Positions 7,754-16,009 of a stretch of DNA of 32,782 nt are shown in pieces. Location of the stretch: NCBI GenBank assembly GCA_947648875.1, contig CANSPM010000043.1:1-32782 (forward strand), in the 5' to 3' direction. This DNA comes from an uncultured Lachnospiraceae bacterium (lineage in GTDB: Bacteria; Bacillota; Clostridia; Lachnospirales; Lachnospiraceae). Below the pieces are notes generated by a model. It ran no database searches and was not told the DNA's origin. It saw nothing but the letters and a program-made list of their open reading frames with translations. The position numbers and the translations under genes are program-made. The stretch's first letter is position 1. Every line of letters starts with the position of its first letter.

Positions 7754-10048
7754 TTACTGCCAATAGATCCTGATTACATCCCCCTGACGCAGCGTCTCAA
7801 AGTGCTTGGCCGGGCCGTCATTCAGCAGTGTCACAATGCTTCTTCCCCGGGAATTGCTCAAATCAAACTCATAGAAGTCGAACACATCCACAAAGACATA
7901 CTCCTTTTTGCCCCGAAGTATCACCGGCTGCCCATTCACCACCACCTGTAACTCCTCGTTCTGCCGGACTGGCTGCCCGGTCCCTGCCATGGCAGAGGTT
8001 CCCTTGGCGCCTGCACCATTCCCGGCCCTGGCGGCATTTTCCATGGTGCCTGCGCTATTCCCGGCTCTGGCGATATTTTCCATGGCGCCTGCGCTATTGC
8101 CGATTGGGTCAGGATTTTCTGAAATATAGACGCCCTCCGCCGGGTTCTGCCGCAAAGTTGTATACCCTTCCGAAGCCGCGCTGTTTGTCACAGAACGGTC
8201 ATATCTGTCCGCCGCGTCATCCATCTCTGAGGAATTATTGGATTCGTCCTCCTCTTCCACATACTGCCGCCAGTCAAATTCTCCCTCCGGGTCACTCTCA
8301 CTGTCAACCGGCATAAATTTCACGTCAAATCCCTCATACACCTTTGTATCCGACCTGGCGGGAGTATCATTTACCAATATCCTCCCCTGTAAGGGAACAT
8401 CCGCAAACTGCGCCACCTGCTCCACAGTATACCAGTTCCGAATACTGATCTCGTCCCCGTCCTGAATCTCATAAGAGCCCAACCGCTGCTGGCCGTTCAC
8501 ATAAGCCAGCCTGGGCAGTATGATCGAGACGCCGCACATGGTGATATGTACAGACTCCTCCATCTCCGGCAGTTTATCCAGCAGCGGATGCGCCGCCTCC
8601 CCTGCCGTGGAGGAGGTCAGCACCACCTTGTCCCCATTCTGTATACGGGTATGGATGTCTGCCTCCTGTCCGTTGACGGTAATCACCGCCGCCTCTCCCT
8701 GCTCCCCCCGAACCATACGACTCCTGCCGTCCACAGTATACTCTACCGCCGCTCCCCGCTTGGGAAACAGATTTTCGTTGGGGAATCCCGCCGCGATGGC
8801 CGCCTCCACCACGGACAGTTTGCCGTTATCATAGAGTTTCACACGTTGGTCGTTAAATCCAACAAAAATGAAATTATTACTCTGTTCATAATAACTCAGA
8901 CAGATCCCGATGGGTGTCACCATCAGAGAATCCCTGCGGGCGTTCTCCATGTCAAAGCTGATGGCCTGCATAACCTCCTGCCCCCGGATCGCCACCCGCT
9001 CTCTGGCAATTCCAAGCTGCTCCGCCAGGGCCTGGGTATAGCCGGGGATCATACCGCCTCCCCCAACCACAAACACGGCGCTCACAGGCTTATCTCCGTT
9101 CAGTTCCCGGATACAGTCCGCCACCTCCTTGGTCATTCTGTGAATATTCTCCTGCAACAATTCCTGCGCTTCCCCGGAAGTAATGCTCTGAGGCAGCCCC
9201 AGTATATCCGAATATTCTATGTTCTCCTCCACGCCGATTTTGCGCTTAATCTGCTCCGCCGTGTCAAAGTCTACCAGACAGTGCTGCACCAATATATCCG
9301 TGAGACTGTCCCCGGCAATTGGAATCATGCCGTACGCGGTGATTGCGCCCTCCCTGGTGATGGAGATGTCGCTGGTCCCGGCCCCCACATCCACCAGAGC
9401 CAGGTTCAACATACGAAACTTTTCCGGAATAGCCACCTGAATAGCCGCAATGGGCTCCAGCGTCAGATTGGCCACCTGTAGCCCTGCTGCTCCCACCGCC
9501 TTGTACAGGCCGTCCACCACGTCGTCCGGCAGAAAAGTGGCAATCAGATCCACTCCCGCCGTCTTGGCCTTATGCCCCTCCAGATTGCCCATGGGATATC
9601 CGTTCAGATAATAGCGCATAGCGGTGTAGCCCACACAGTAGAACTGCATGTCCGTGTCGTTATCCCGGGTAAACTCCTCGTAGGCCTGCTCCACCCCCAT
9701 AGTCTCCAGCGCGTAAATATCTTCACTGGTAATCTCCCTCTCCATACCATAGGCGTACTCCACAGAGGTAGTCACCGTCCGCAGTACCCGGCCTGCGGCG
9801 GCAATGCACACTTGGGTCAACTTTCGCCCCAGATCCTGCTCCAACAGATTTTTCACCTCCGCAATGGTAGCTCCCACCTTGCCGATATCATGAATCTGTC
9901 CGTCCAGCATGGCGCGAGTCTCATGTTCTCTCTCCTGTTGGGCAATGATATGGAAACGGGTGCCATCCTTATAGCCCACCGTACCCACTATGCTCCTGGT
10001 GCCAATATCCAGTCCAAATACCAGTTCCCTGCTCTCTACTGCCGCCAT
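7754..10048 (-). CDS. FtsA-like ATPase with extended C-terminal region of beta-grasp-like modules
   Basis: Encodes 764 residues, nearly twice the length of FtsA (about 420). Residues 8-390 form an actin/HSP70-like ATPase: phosphate-1 FGLDIGTRS (11-19), phosphate-2 DVGAGTSDI (220-228) and adenosine motif GGGGMIPG (329-336), with an FtsA-type SHS2 region between them. The C-terminal half carries four VNG/VND..GD-type motifs (near 458-477, 517-536, 559-578, 704-763) that look like beta-grasp domains, an acidic stretch (about 581-612) and a repetitive linker at 650-688. There is no obvious C-terminal membrane-binding amphipathic helix as in true FtsA. The start at 10048 has GGAGGG upstream and overlaps the end of coaE by 13 bp, suggesting translational coupling. 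The family is seen in Lachnospiraceae; its role in cell shape or division is inferred. Confidence 0.85.
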   Translation of the reverse strand: MAAVESRELVFGLDIGTRSIVGTVGYKDGTRFHIIAQQEREHETRAMLDGQIHDIGKVGATIAEVKNLLEQDLGRKLTQVCIAAAGRVLRTVTTSVEYAYGMEREITSEDIYALETMGVEQAYEEFTRDNDTDMQFYCVGYTAMRYYLNGYPMGNLEGHKAKTAGVDLIATFLPDDVVDGLYKAVGAAGLQVANLTLEPIAAIQVAIPEKFRMLNLALVDVGAGTSDISITREGAITAYGMIPIAGDSLTDILVQHCLVDFDTAEQIKRKIGVEENIEYSDILGLPQSITSGEAQELLQENIHRMTKEVADCIRELNGDKPVSAVFVVGGGGMIPGYTQALAEQLGIARERVAIRGQEVMQAISFDMENARRDSLMVTPIGICLSYYEQSNNFIFVGFNDQRVKLYDNGKLSVVEAAIAAGFPNENLFPKRGAAVEYTVDGRSRMVRGEQGEAAVITVNGQEADIHTRIQNGDKVVLTSSTAGEAAHPLLDKLPEMEESVHITMCGVSIILPRLAYVNGQQRLGSYEIQDGDEISIRNWYTVEQVAQFADVPLQGRILVNDTPARSDTKVYEGFDVKFMPVDSESDPEGEFDWRQYVEEEDESNNSSEMDDAADRYDRSVTNSAASEGYTTLRQNPAEGVYISENPDPIGNSAGAMENIARAGNSAGTMENAARAGNGAGAKGTSAMAGTGQPVRQNEELQVVVNGQPVILRGKKEYVFVDVFDFYEFDLSNSRGRSIVTLLNDGPAKHFETLRQGDVIRIYWQ
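7985..8101 (-). repeat. 39-bp tandem repeat, three degenerate copies, inside the FtsA-like gene
   Basis: Three consecutive 13-residue units (650-662, 663-675, 676-688) follow the pattern GNSAGxMENxARA. The first two are almost identical; the third (GNGAGAKGTSAMA) has diverged. At DNA level the two first copies share long identical stretches, which points to tandem duplication. The units form a flexible Ala/Gly/Asn linker before the last beta-grasp-like module. Confidence 0.8.
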
Positions 10049-10641
10049 GTGTAACCCTCCAGCCTCACGCGAATCTGCCGGAAACTTGTCTCCGGCGCTC
10101 CGCTGTTATCTATGACAAAATCGCTGCCCGCCCGGAAAGCCTCCTCCGTCAGTTGGCTTCCCATAATCTGTTCTATTTTCTCCTCACTGTACCCCCGGCT
10201 CCTCAGAAGCCGTTCTCTGCGCACATCCTCTCTGGCATAAACATACCACATCTCATCCACAATTTCCCGGTATCCGCACTCAATCAGCAGCGCCGCCTCG
10301 ATAAAGAACAATTCAGTCTGTCCCTCCTGCCGGACCTTTTCAACCTCTTTAAGCAGAAAAGCGCGCACCGCAGGATGTATGATGGCATTCACCTGCTCCA
10401 GCAGAACCGGGCTTCTGAAAATTTTTTCCGCCATTTTGCCCCGGTGAATCCTTCCGTCGTCCTCCAAAATATCCGAACCCAGCAATGCGGTCAGCGCTTC
10501 GTGGCAGGGCTGCCCCGGTTCTTTGACCGCATGGGCCACCTGGTCCGCCAGATAAACCCTACAGAAATAATGGGCCTGTATATATTCCAGTATGGTGGAT
10601 TTACCGGCTCCTACACCGCCGGTTATACCGATGAGACGCAT
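10036..10641 (-). CDS. coaE: Dephospho-CoA kinase
   Basis: Encodes 201 residues, the normal length. Catalyses the last step of coenzyme A synthesis by phosphorylating the 3'-hydroxyl of dephospho-CoA. The P-loop GGVGAGKST is at residues 8-16. LADQVAHAV (the DxxxR/H-type CoA-binding region), IHPAVRAFLLKE and FIEAALLIECG are typical. The start at 10641 has AAGGGGG upstream. It lies 76 bp after polA, and its end overlaps the start of the FtsA-like gene. polA-coaE adjacency is common in Firmicutes. Confidence 0.95.
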   Translation of the reverse strand: MRLIGITGGVGAGKSTILEYIQAHYFCRVYLADQVAHAVKEPGQPCHEALTALLGSDILEDDGRIHRGKMAEKIFRSPVLLEQVNAIIHPAVRAFLLKEVEKVRQEGQTELFFIEAALLIECGYREIVDEMWYVYAREDVRRERLLRSRGYSEEKIEQIMGSQLTEEAFRAGSDFVIDNSGAPETSFRQIRVRLEGYTWRQ

Positions 10642-10717
10642 ATTAACTGCCCCCTTACCACTAAATTTTTCATGAAATAAGGACCTGTCCAGCCTCCCCT
10701 ACTATCGCCGCCCGATA

Positions 10718-13573
10718 TCAGTGGGCCTCATACCAGTTATCACCCATATGCAGATCCACTTCCAGAGGAACTGCCAGATTTGCCGCCTGTTTCATGCTTT
10801 CCTCCAGAATCTGCCTCACCTGTTCCGTCTCGTCCCGGCGGGTCTCGATTACCAGTTCGTCATGTACTTGTAAAATCAGTCGGGAGGAAAGCCCTGCCTG
10901 CCGCAGTCTGTTCCAGACCCGGATCATAGCAATCTTGATGATATCCGCCGCCGTTCCCTGAATAGGACTGTTCATAGCCACCCGCTCCCCGAACGAACGC
11001 TGCATAAAATTGGAGGAGGAAAGTTCCGGGACAGGTCTGCGCCTGCCATACATGGTGGTGATATAGCCCTTTTCCTTGGCATCCGCCACCAATCGGTCCA
11101 GATACGCCTTGACCTTGGGATAGGTGGCAAAATATTGCTCGATATACTCCGCCGCCTCTTTTTTGCTGATGCTTAGATCCTGGCTCAGTCCAAAGGAACT
11201 GATACCGTACACAATACCGAAATTTACGGCCTTGGCGTTGCGCCTCTGCAAGTCCGTTACTTCATCAAAGGGCGTTTTAAACACCTTGGAGGCGGTAATC
11301 CGGTGAATATCCTGATCCATCCGGTAAGCCTGAATCAGTTCCTCGTCCCCGGACATATGGGCCAATACCCGCAGTTCAATCTGAGAGTAGTCCGCATCCA
11401 TGAGCACACAGTCCTCCCGGGGCACAAACACCTTGCGGATTCGGCGTCCCAACTCCATACGCATGGGAATATTCTGCAAGTTCGGCTCCGTAGAGCTGAT
11501 ACGTCCCGTAGCCGTTATGGTCTGATTGAAGCTGGTGTGAATCCGCCCCCCGGCGTCGATATATTCCGCCAGCCCGTCCGCATAGGTACTCTTTAATTTG
11601 GTCAGTCCCCTGTATTCCAGGATGTCCGCTATGACAGGATGTTCCGGGGCCAGTTTCTCCAGCACATCCGCCGCCGTAGAATACCCGGTCTTGGTCTTTT
11701 TGCCTCCGGGAAGCTGCATCTGGTCAAAGAGAATTTCTCCCAGCTGCTTGGGTGAATTAATATTAAAAGCGCATCCCGCCTGTCGGTGTATGCTTTGTTC
11801 CAGTTCCTGAATCCGAGCCACCAGCGCATCGCCGTAACTCTTAAGTTCCTCCCGACGCACCGCCACCCCCTCCTGCTCCATCTCATAAAGCACCAGGGAA
11901 AGCGGCATCTCCACTTCCTCCATCAGCCGCTGCATACCGGCCTCCCGCAATTTCCGGCGGATCACCTCTCCGGCCTGTAGTGCCACATAAGCCTGATATT
12001 GGTAAAATACCGCCAACTGCTCCAGGTTCTCCGCTGCTGCCTCCGCCAGGCCTTTTTTGCCGAAACACTCCTTATAACCCGGTACGGACAGTTCCAGATG
12101 TTCTGCGGCAATAGCCTCTCCGTCATAGTCGTTCTTTAAAGGATTTAACAGGTAAGCGCCGATCACGGCATCAAAATATTGTCCGGTATTATCACTCTCC
12201 CCTGTATTCTCCCAGCCGTAGAAACCGTACTGTCTCTTGATATCCAGAGTATACACAGGGCACACCGCTGTAAGCTGCCGTACCGCTGTAAGCAGGGCCG
12301 TGTCCTGTGGCGTTTCCCGCACTTCGTCAAACAGAGATAGCTGCTGGTTTTCTACCAGAGCGCTTCCGGTTTTCTCATAATAGAAATAACTCTGTTTTTT
12401 GTGATCGGAGACAGCTACTCCCGCCAGTTTCCCGGCCTCAGTCAACACCACCAGCCCCACGGCCCCCAAAAGTTCCATCCCGGTTCCTGCCTGGTTTTCC
12501 GGCTCCGCCTGCCCTCTCTGCCCTGGTTCCGGTCGCGTTCCAGCCTGGTTTCCCGGCTCCATGCCTGTTGTCTGCCGTGCCTCTTCGGCACGGGATGGCT
12601 TTCCAAACGATTTACGAAGCCTGTCCAGCACTTTCACCATCTGTCCGCTCTCTTTCAGAAGGTGAAATCCCGCCGTGATATCCTGCCGGGACTGCTCCGC
12701 CTCCTGCCTGTCGAACCGACTTAACATATTTTTAAACTCCAACTGTTTGAACATCTGATAGGCTTCCGGGGTATAATACCCCTCCGCCCGCGCCTGCTCG
12801 TAGTCCAGCGTCAGATCGCAGTCTGTCTTAATGGTTGCCAATCTCTTGCTCAAGTCAGCCAGATCCCGGTTCTGGGACAGGGATTCCCGTATGCTCTTTT
12901 TGCCAAGTTCCTCCAGATGGGCGTAGATATTGTCAATGGAACCATACTGCGTCATCAGGGAAATGGCTGTCTTCTCCCCCACTTTGGGCACGCCTGGAAT
13001 ATTGTCGGAGGTATCCCCCATCAGCGCTTTCAATTCGATAAACTGCGTGGGGGTTACCTGATAAAGAGCCTTTACATCCTCCGCATAATAGTCCTCCATT
13101 TCGGTACGGCCCATCTTGGTTTTGGGAATCCGAATTTTGATTTGTTCCGTGGCGATTTGCAGCAAGTCCCTGTCCCCTGAAACCAGAGACACCTCCATTC
13201 CCTGGGCCTCCGCTTTTTTGGCCAGAGTGCCCAAAATATCGTCCGCCTCCAGACCGGCCTGCTCCATAACGGTGATCTTCATGGCCTGGAGCACTTCCTT
13301 CATCACAGGCACCTGCTCCCGCAGCTCCTCAGGCATGGGCTTGCGGGTTCCCTTATAGGCCTCATACATCTGATGCCGGAAAGTGGGCGCATGTACGTCA
13401 AAAGCCACCGCCAGATAATCCGGGTGTTCCTCCTCCAGAATCTTAAACATAATATTCAGAAATCCATAGATTGCGTTGGTATGCAGTCCTCTTGCGTTGC
13501 TTAAGTCCGGTACGCCGTAAAAGGCTCTGTTCAGTATGCTGTGTCCGTCGATTAGTACCAGTTTCTTTGCCAT
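10718..13573 (-). CDS. polA: DNA polymerase I
   Basis: Encodes 951 residues. Residues 1-290 are the 5'-3' flap nuclease domain, with acidic motifs AFDVHAP, GLEADDILG, SGDRDLLQ and GDTSDNIPGVPKVGEKTA. Residues about 366-545 correspond to the proofreading exonuclease fold, but the usual DxE start motif is replaced by LVVLTEAGKL, so proofreading is probably lost, as in Bacillus-type Pol I. Residues 546-951 are the polymerase: motif A DADYSQIELR (726-735), O-helix RRNAKAVNFGIVYG (777-790; Phe785 at the position of E. coli Phe762) and motif C VHDE (903-906). A low-complexity linker (about 325-365) joins the first two domains. The start at 13573 has GAGGAAGAG upstream. Role: Okazaki fragment processing and repair. 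Confidence 0.97.
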   Translation of the reverse strand: MAKKLVLIDGHSILNRAFYGVPDLSNARGLHTNAIYGFLNIMFKILEEEHPDYLAVAFDVHAPTFRHQMYEAYKGTRKPMPEELREQVPVMKEVLQAMKITVMEQAGLEADDILGTLAKKAEAQGMEVSLVSGDRDLLQIATEQIKIRIPKTKMGRTEMEDYYAEDVKALYQVTPTQFIELKALMGDTSDNIPGVPKVGEKTAISLMTQYGSIDNIYAHLEELGKKSIRESLSQNRDLADLSKRLATIKTDCDLTLDYEQARAEGYYTPEAYQMFKQLEFKNMLSRFDRQEAEQSRQDITAGFHLLKESGQMVKVLDRLRKSFGKPSRAEEARQTTGMEPGNQAGTRPEPGQRGQAEPENQAGTGMELLGAVGLVVLTEAGKLAGVAVSDHKKQSYFYYEKTGSALVENQQLSLFDEVRETPQDTALLTAVRQLTAVCPVYTLDIKRQYGFYGWENTGESDNTGQYFDAVIGAYLLNPLKNDYDGEAIAAEHLELSVPGYKECFGKKGLAEAAAENLEQLAVFYQYQAYVALQAGEVIRRKLREAGMQRLMEEVEMPLSLVLYEMEQEGVAVRREELKSYGDALVARIQELEQSIHRQAGCAFNINSPKQLGEILFDQMQLPGGKKTKTGYSTAADVLEKLAPEHPVIADILEYRGLTKLKSTYADGLAEYIDAGGRIHTSFNQTITATGRISSTEPNLQNIPMRMELGRRIRKVFVPREDCVLMDADYSQIELRVLAHMSGDEELIQAYRMDQDIHRITASKVFKTPFDEVTDLQRRNAKAVNFGIVYGISSFGLSQDLSISKKEAAEYIEQYFATYPKVKAYLDRLVADAKEKGYITTMYGRRRPVPELSSSNFMQRSFGERVAMNSPIQGTAADIIKIAMIRVWNRLRQAGLSSRLILQVHDELVIETRRDETEQVRQILEESMKQAANLAVPLEVDLHMGDNWYEAH
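12479..12601 (-). repeat. Low-complexity linker with repeated EPxNQAGT-like units inside polA
   Basis: Residues about 325-365 of PolA are rich in Gly, Gln, Glu and Pro. They contain two copies of an EPxNQAGT-like unit (EPGNQAGT and EPENQAGT) separated by RPEPGQRGQA. The corresponding DNA holds near-identical stretches reading CCTGGTT..CCGGCTCC. The segment lies between the 5' nuclease and the inactive exonuclease domains, where an insertion would be tolerated. Confidence 0.65.
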
Positions 13574-13781
13574 CTGCTCTTCCTCAAATTTCTTACTATA
13601 TAAAATTGATAAAATACTTTACTCTTTGCATCACTATAATTGTTCATTCCAGGCCCGATTATCGAGTATATCCCCTTTTGGTTAAATGCTCTCCTTATCG
13701 AAAACAGGCTTTCCTATTCCCATATGTCTCCTCCATTCAGGAACTTCGCCCTCATTCCTCCAATAGGTCCGGGTACAAACT
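13574..13781. other. Intergenic region upstream of polA
   Basis: This 208-bp gap contains an AT-rich stretch next to polA (13590-13680) that could hold a promoter, but I found no convincing -35/-10 pair. It also has a 13-codon frame at 13682-13723 on the minus strand behind an excellent ribosome binding site (GGAGGAGACAT then ATG). No terminator hairpin with a U-tract was seen. Confidence 0.4.
13682..13723 (-). other. Possible 13-residue leader peptide upstream of polA
   Basis: ATG at 13723 follows GGAGGAGACAT, a strong and well-spaced ribosome binding site; the frame ends at TAA 13682-13684. The peptide would be MGIGKPVFDKESI. It lies 108 bp before polA. The strong translation signal is the only support; it may be chance. 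Confidence 0.25.
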
Positions 13782-14102
13782 TTACAGCAGAATCCGTATC
13801 ACAATTCCCAGCACTCCCGCCATGGTCAGCACCTCGAACAGGGTTCCCCCCCACAGTACCCCCTCATAGATACGGATGCGCCTGCGGGCCTCCTCCAGAT
13901 GTGCCTGTAGTTCCCGCTGCAAGTCAAAGACATCTCCGTCTTCCAGACGGGCCATACCTTCCTGAATCAGAAACTGGATCACCAGTTCCTCCCGGCAACT
14001 GGCACAGGCATCCACATGTTCCAGAAACTGCTTCATTTCAAAATAATCCATCTTTCTCCCAACAAAATCCGGGATCTGCTTCTCACACTCACGACAGGTC
14101 AC
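13782..14102 (-). CDS. Small zf-HC2 domain membrane protein
   Basis: Encodes 106 residues from a GTG start at 14102 preceded by AAGGGGGTGTGGC. The N-terminus has paired cysteines (TCRECEKQI) and then HVDACASC, the HxxxCxxC zinc motif of anti-sigma factors of the ZAS/zf-HC2 type. A helical middle section (about 50-80) is followed by one C-terminal membrane helix (about 84-106, GTLFEVLTMAGVLGIVIRILL region). The order, cytoplasmic zinc domain then membrane anchor at the very C-terminus, fits a small anti-sigma-like or regulatory membrane protein with no extracellular domain. No sigma factor gene is adjacent. It lies upstream of polA on the same strand. Confidence 0.72.
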   Translation of the reverse strand: MTCRECEKQIPDFVGRKMDYFEMKQFLEHVDACASCREELVIQFLIQEGMARLEDGDVFDLQRELQAHLEEARRRIRIYEGVLWGGTLFEVLTMAGVLGIVIRILL

Positions 14103-14227
14103 GCCACACCCCCTTGCCGCATTTTATGCTCACCAACGGATAGATTTTTCTTCCTGCCCGGGCCTGTTGCCCGATTACGCGGCATGTGTCGGGCAGAAAT
14201 TGGAACCGGGCCCGAATCCGCTGCATT

Positions 14228-14554
14228 CTACCAGTCTCTCGCGCTGATGGCGTCCTCCAAATCAATCTCTATAGCAAACCATTTCAGAATATAATCTACG
14301 GTTTCTGCAATGCTCTCCCTTGCCACCGTCTCTATTTCACTGTCATTTTCTTCAAATTCTTCCTGTAGGTCGTTGATTCCCTGGGTCATTTCGTCCAGTT
14401 GCTTCTGTATCTTTTCCAGATCCCTCTCCCCGGTTTCCAGCAGTTTAATTACATTCTGCACCAATTCCCTTATTTTATCAACCAGAAAATCGGGAAAATA
14501 TCCGTCTCTGTACATTATCTCAAGCAGTTTGTATGCTTCGTCAAATTTTTTCAT
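14228..14554 (-). CDS. DUF5713 family protein
   Basis: Encodes 108 residues, full family length. The family pattern is visible: MYRDGYFP..LVDKIRELV, INDLQEEFEENDSEIETVARE and a closing (I)DLEDAISARDW. The protein is helical and acidic, probably cytoplasmic, of unknown function. The start at 14554 has AGGAGGGAAACTT upstream and lies inside the last codons of the preceding gene (14-bp overlap), so the two are translationally coupled. Confidence 0.85.
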   Translation of the reverse strand: MKKFDEAYKLLEIMYRDGYFPDFLVDKIRELVQNVIKLLETGERDLEKIQKQLDEMTQGINDLQEEFEENDSEIETVARESIAETVDYILKWFAIEIDLEDAISARDW

Positions 14555-15224
14555 AAGTTTCCCTCCTGATCATCCCATCGGTGTTCGCATAGGGAAAAAT
14601 GTCCAGTTCCCGCAAAGCTGTCAGGCATTCATTCGGATCACCACACAAAAAGTCCATCTCTTCGGCAAGCAGATATATTTTTTCCCCGTGGTTTTCCATC
14701 TTCCTCTTATACAAAGACGCAATCAGATCCATCTGACTGTTATTCAGTCCATAATAATCATCCCACCATGCCCACGCCTGGTCCCGATCCATCAGCTGCC
14801 GCTCTATGATATGTCCGCCATTCTCCACGATCTCTTCCCAGGTCTGCCCACTGCGCAGTTCCTCCCAGGTTCCCCAGAACGCGGCGGTTATGACCGGCAC
14901 CGCCTCTCCCTCTCTGTCCCTGCGCACATACATAAGCGCCTCTGACCGGGCAATCTCAAGAATTTCCTCTGGCATTTCCGTCAGGTCGTCATAAGCTGAC
15001 CTGCGTAAATCACATTTCGATGACTCTTGAAATACAGCCACAATATACTTCGGATGGAATGTGATGGTAGCCCTGCATCCCTGAGAATTATTCATAGAAT
15101 AATTGTAACCGTCCCAGGAGTGCTCATAACTTAATTCCGGATACTCGCCTGCCGTCACCGCGTGGACAATCGCAGCAAACATACATCCCTCATACAGCCT
15201 GTGCGGATTAACAGGAATTATCAT
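14541..15224 (-). CDS. Unrecognised protein of 227 residues
   Basis: Not assigned to a family. Encodes a soluble, acidic protein rich in Trp and Tyr, with no signal peptide and no membrane helix. Visible features are an N-terminal segment with HSWDGYNYSMNNSQGCRATI, a middle part with FWGTWEELRSGQTWEEIVE, and a helical C-terminus. The ATG at 15224 opens the frame. It overlaps the DUF5713 gene by 14 bp and follows another unknown gene by 78 bp. The context, small soluble unknowns in one operon, is compatible with immunity-type or conflict-related proteins, but nothing in the sequence shows this. Confidence 0.75.
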   Translation of the reverse strand: MIIPVNPHRLYEGCMFAAIVHAVTAGEYPELSYEHSWDGYNYSMNNSQGCRATITFHPKYIVAVFQESSKCDLRRSAYDDLTEMPEEILEIARSEALMYVRRDREGEAVPVITAAFWGTWEELRSGQTWEEIVENGGHIIERQLMDRDQAWAWWDDYYGLNNSQMDLIASLYKRKMENHGEKIYLLAEEMDFLCGDPNECLTALRELDIFPYANTDGMIRRETYEKI

Positions 15225-15302
15225 AGACTTTGCGCCTCCTCCGTCTCTGCCGAATCTTCCACGGCACTCGTCCCAACATCCTTCCAGTTCCCACGCGGAA
15301 CA

Positions 15303-15920
15303 CTATACCGAGTAAGTGAGTGTAATCCGGGTTTTCTCCCATTTGCACTGCGTCACTTTAGCTATCCAGCGGGTGTCGAACTGAAATCTCCCCCGCAAAA
15401 ATCCCATATAGTCGAACGCGGATGTGGGTACCGGCCCCCATTCAAACAGATTTGCCGGAATCTCAAAATAGAAATCCCTGTCCGCATAGATGCCCACACA
15501 GGAATCGCCATGGGGGTTATTCCTGTCCATTGTGGACAGAAACAGGGGAGCATGCCGGTCCCGGGGAATGGCAAGACAAAATTCCCGGTCCGTCTTCTGA
15601 CTGAGCCAGACCAGTAGATCCTGATAATTCCAGAAGTTCACATAGTGCGGAGCATTCTCAAAATCCGGAAACTCCAGATATATCCACGCCTCGTCATCGG
15701 GCAGGGAAGTGTACATAAAGTCGCATACCACCTGTCTGTCGTCTTTCCACAGATTTGCGTACTCTTTCAGAAGCGCGTCCACTTCGCTGAATGTGATGTT
15801 ATGTAACAGCATGGCCTTTCTATAGGCGGTCAGATCCGGCCACCATTCCCGGTCCGGCCTGTGCCCCGCCATATCAGAGGTTCCTCTCTCACTGCTTTTT
15901 TCATTCTTAAACAAACCCAT
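15303..15920 (-). CDS. Unrecognised protein of 205 residues
   Basis: Not assigned to a family. The start at 15920 (MGLFKNEK) is chosen over the first in-frame ATG at 16043 because AGGAGGAAAAAACGG lies just upstream. The protein is soluble and rich in aromatic residues (for example EWWPDLTAYRKAML, WIYLEFPDFENAP, NFWNYQDLLVWLS), with no signal peptide. A hairpin (GGAGATC..GATCTCC, 15939-15956) sits immediately before the ribosome binding site and could affect translation. It is the first full-sized gene read from the promoter at 16159-16187. Confidence 0.75.
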   Translation of the reverse strand: MGLFKNEKSSERGTSDMAGHRPDREWWPDLTAYRKAMLLHNITFSEVDALLKEYANLWKDDRQVVCDFMYTSLPDDEAWIYLEFPDFENAPHYVNFWNYQDLLVWLSQKTDREFCLAIPRDRHAPLFLSTMDRNNPHGDSCVGIYADRDFYFEIPANLFEWGPVPTSAFDYMGFLRGRFQFDTRWIAKVTQCKWEKTRITLTYSV

Positions 15921-15938
15921 CCGTTTTTTCCTCCTATT

Positions 15939-15956
15939 GGAGATCATTTGATCTCC
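15939..15956. repeat. Inverted repeat just upstream of a ribosome binding site
   Basis: GGAGATCATTTGATCTCC forms a 7-8 bp stem. On the minus strand it is followed after six bases by the AGGAGG of the gene starting at 15920. It could act as an operator or as an RNA structure that sets translation. It has no U-tract, so it is not a terminator. Confidence 0.5.
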
Positions 15957-16009
15957 CGATTGCTGCGCGATGGCTCTTAAGGGCAAACAGCCTTCGGCGC
16001 ACATAGGCT

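Noticed and set aside
14168..14195. Hairpin TGCCCGA..TCGGGCA between the DUF5713 and zf-HC2 genes as a terminator
   Set aside because: It has a 14-base loop and no T-run on the minus strand.
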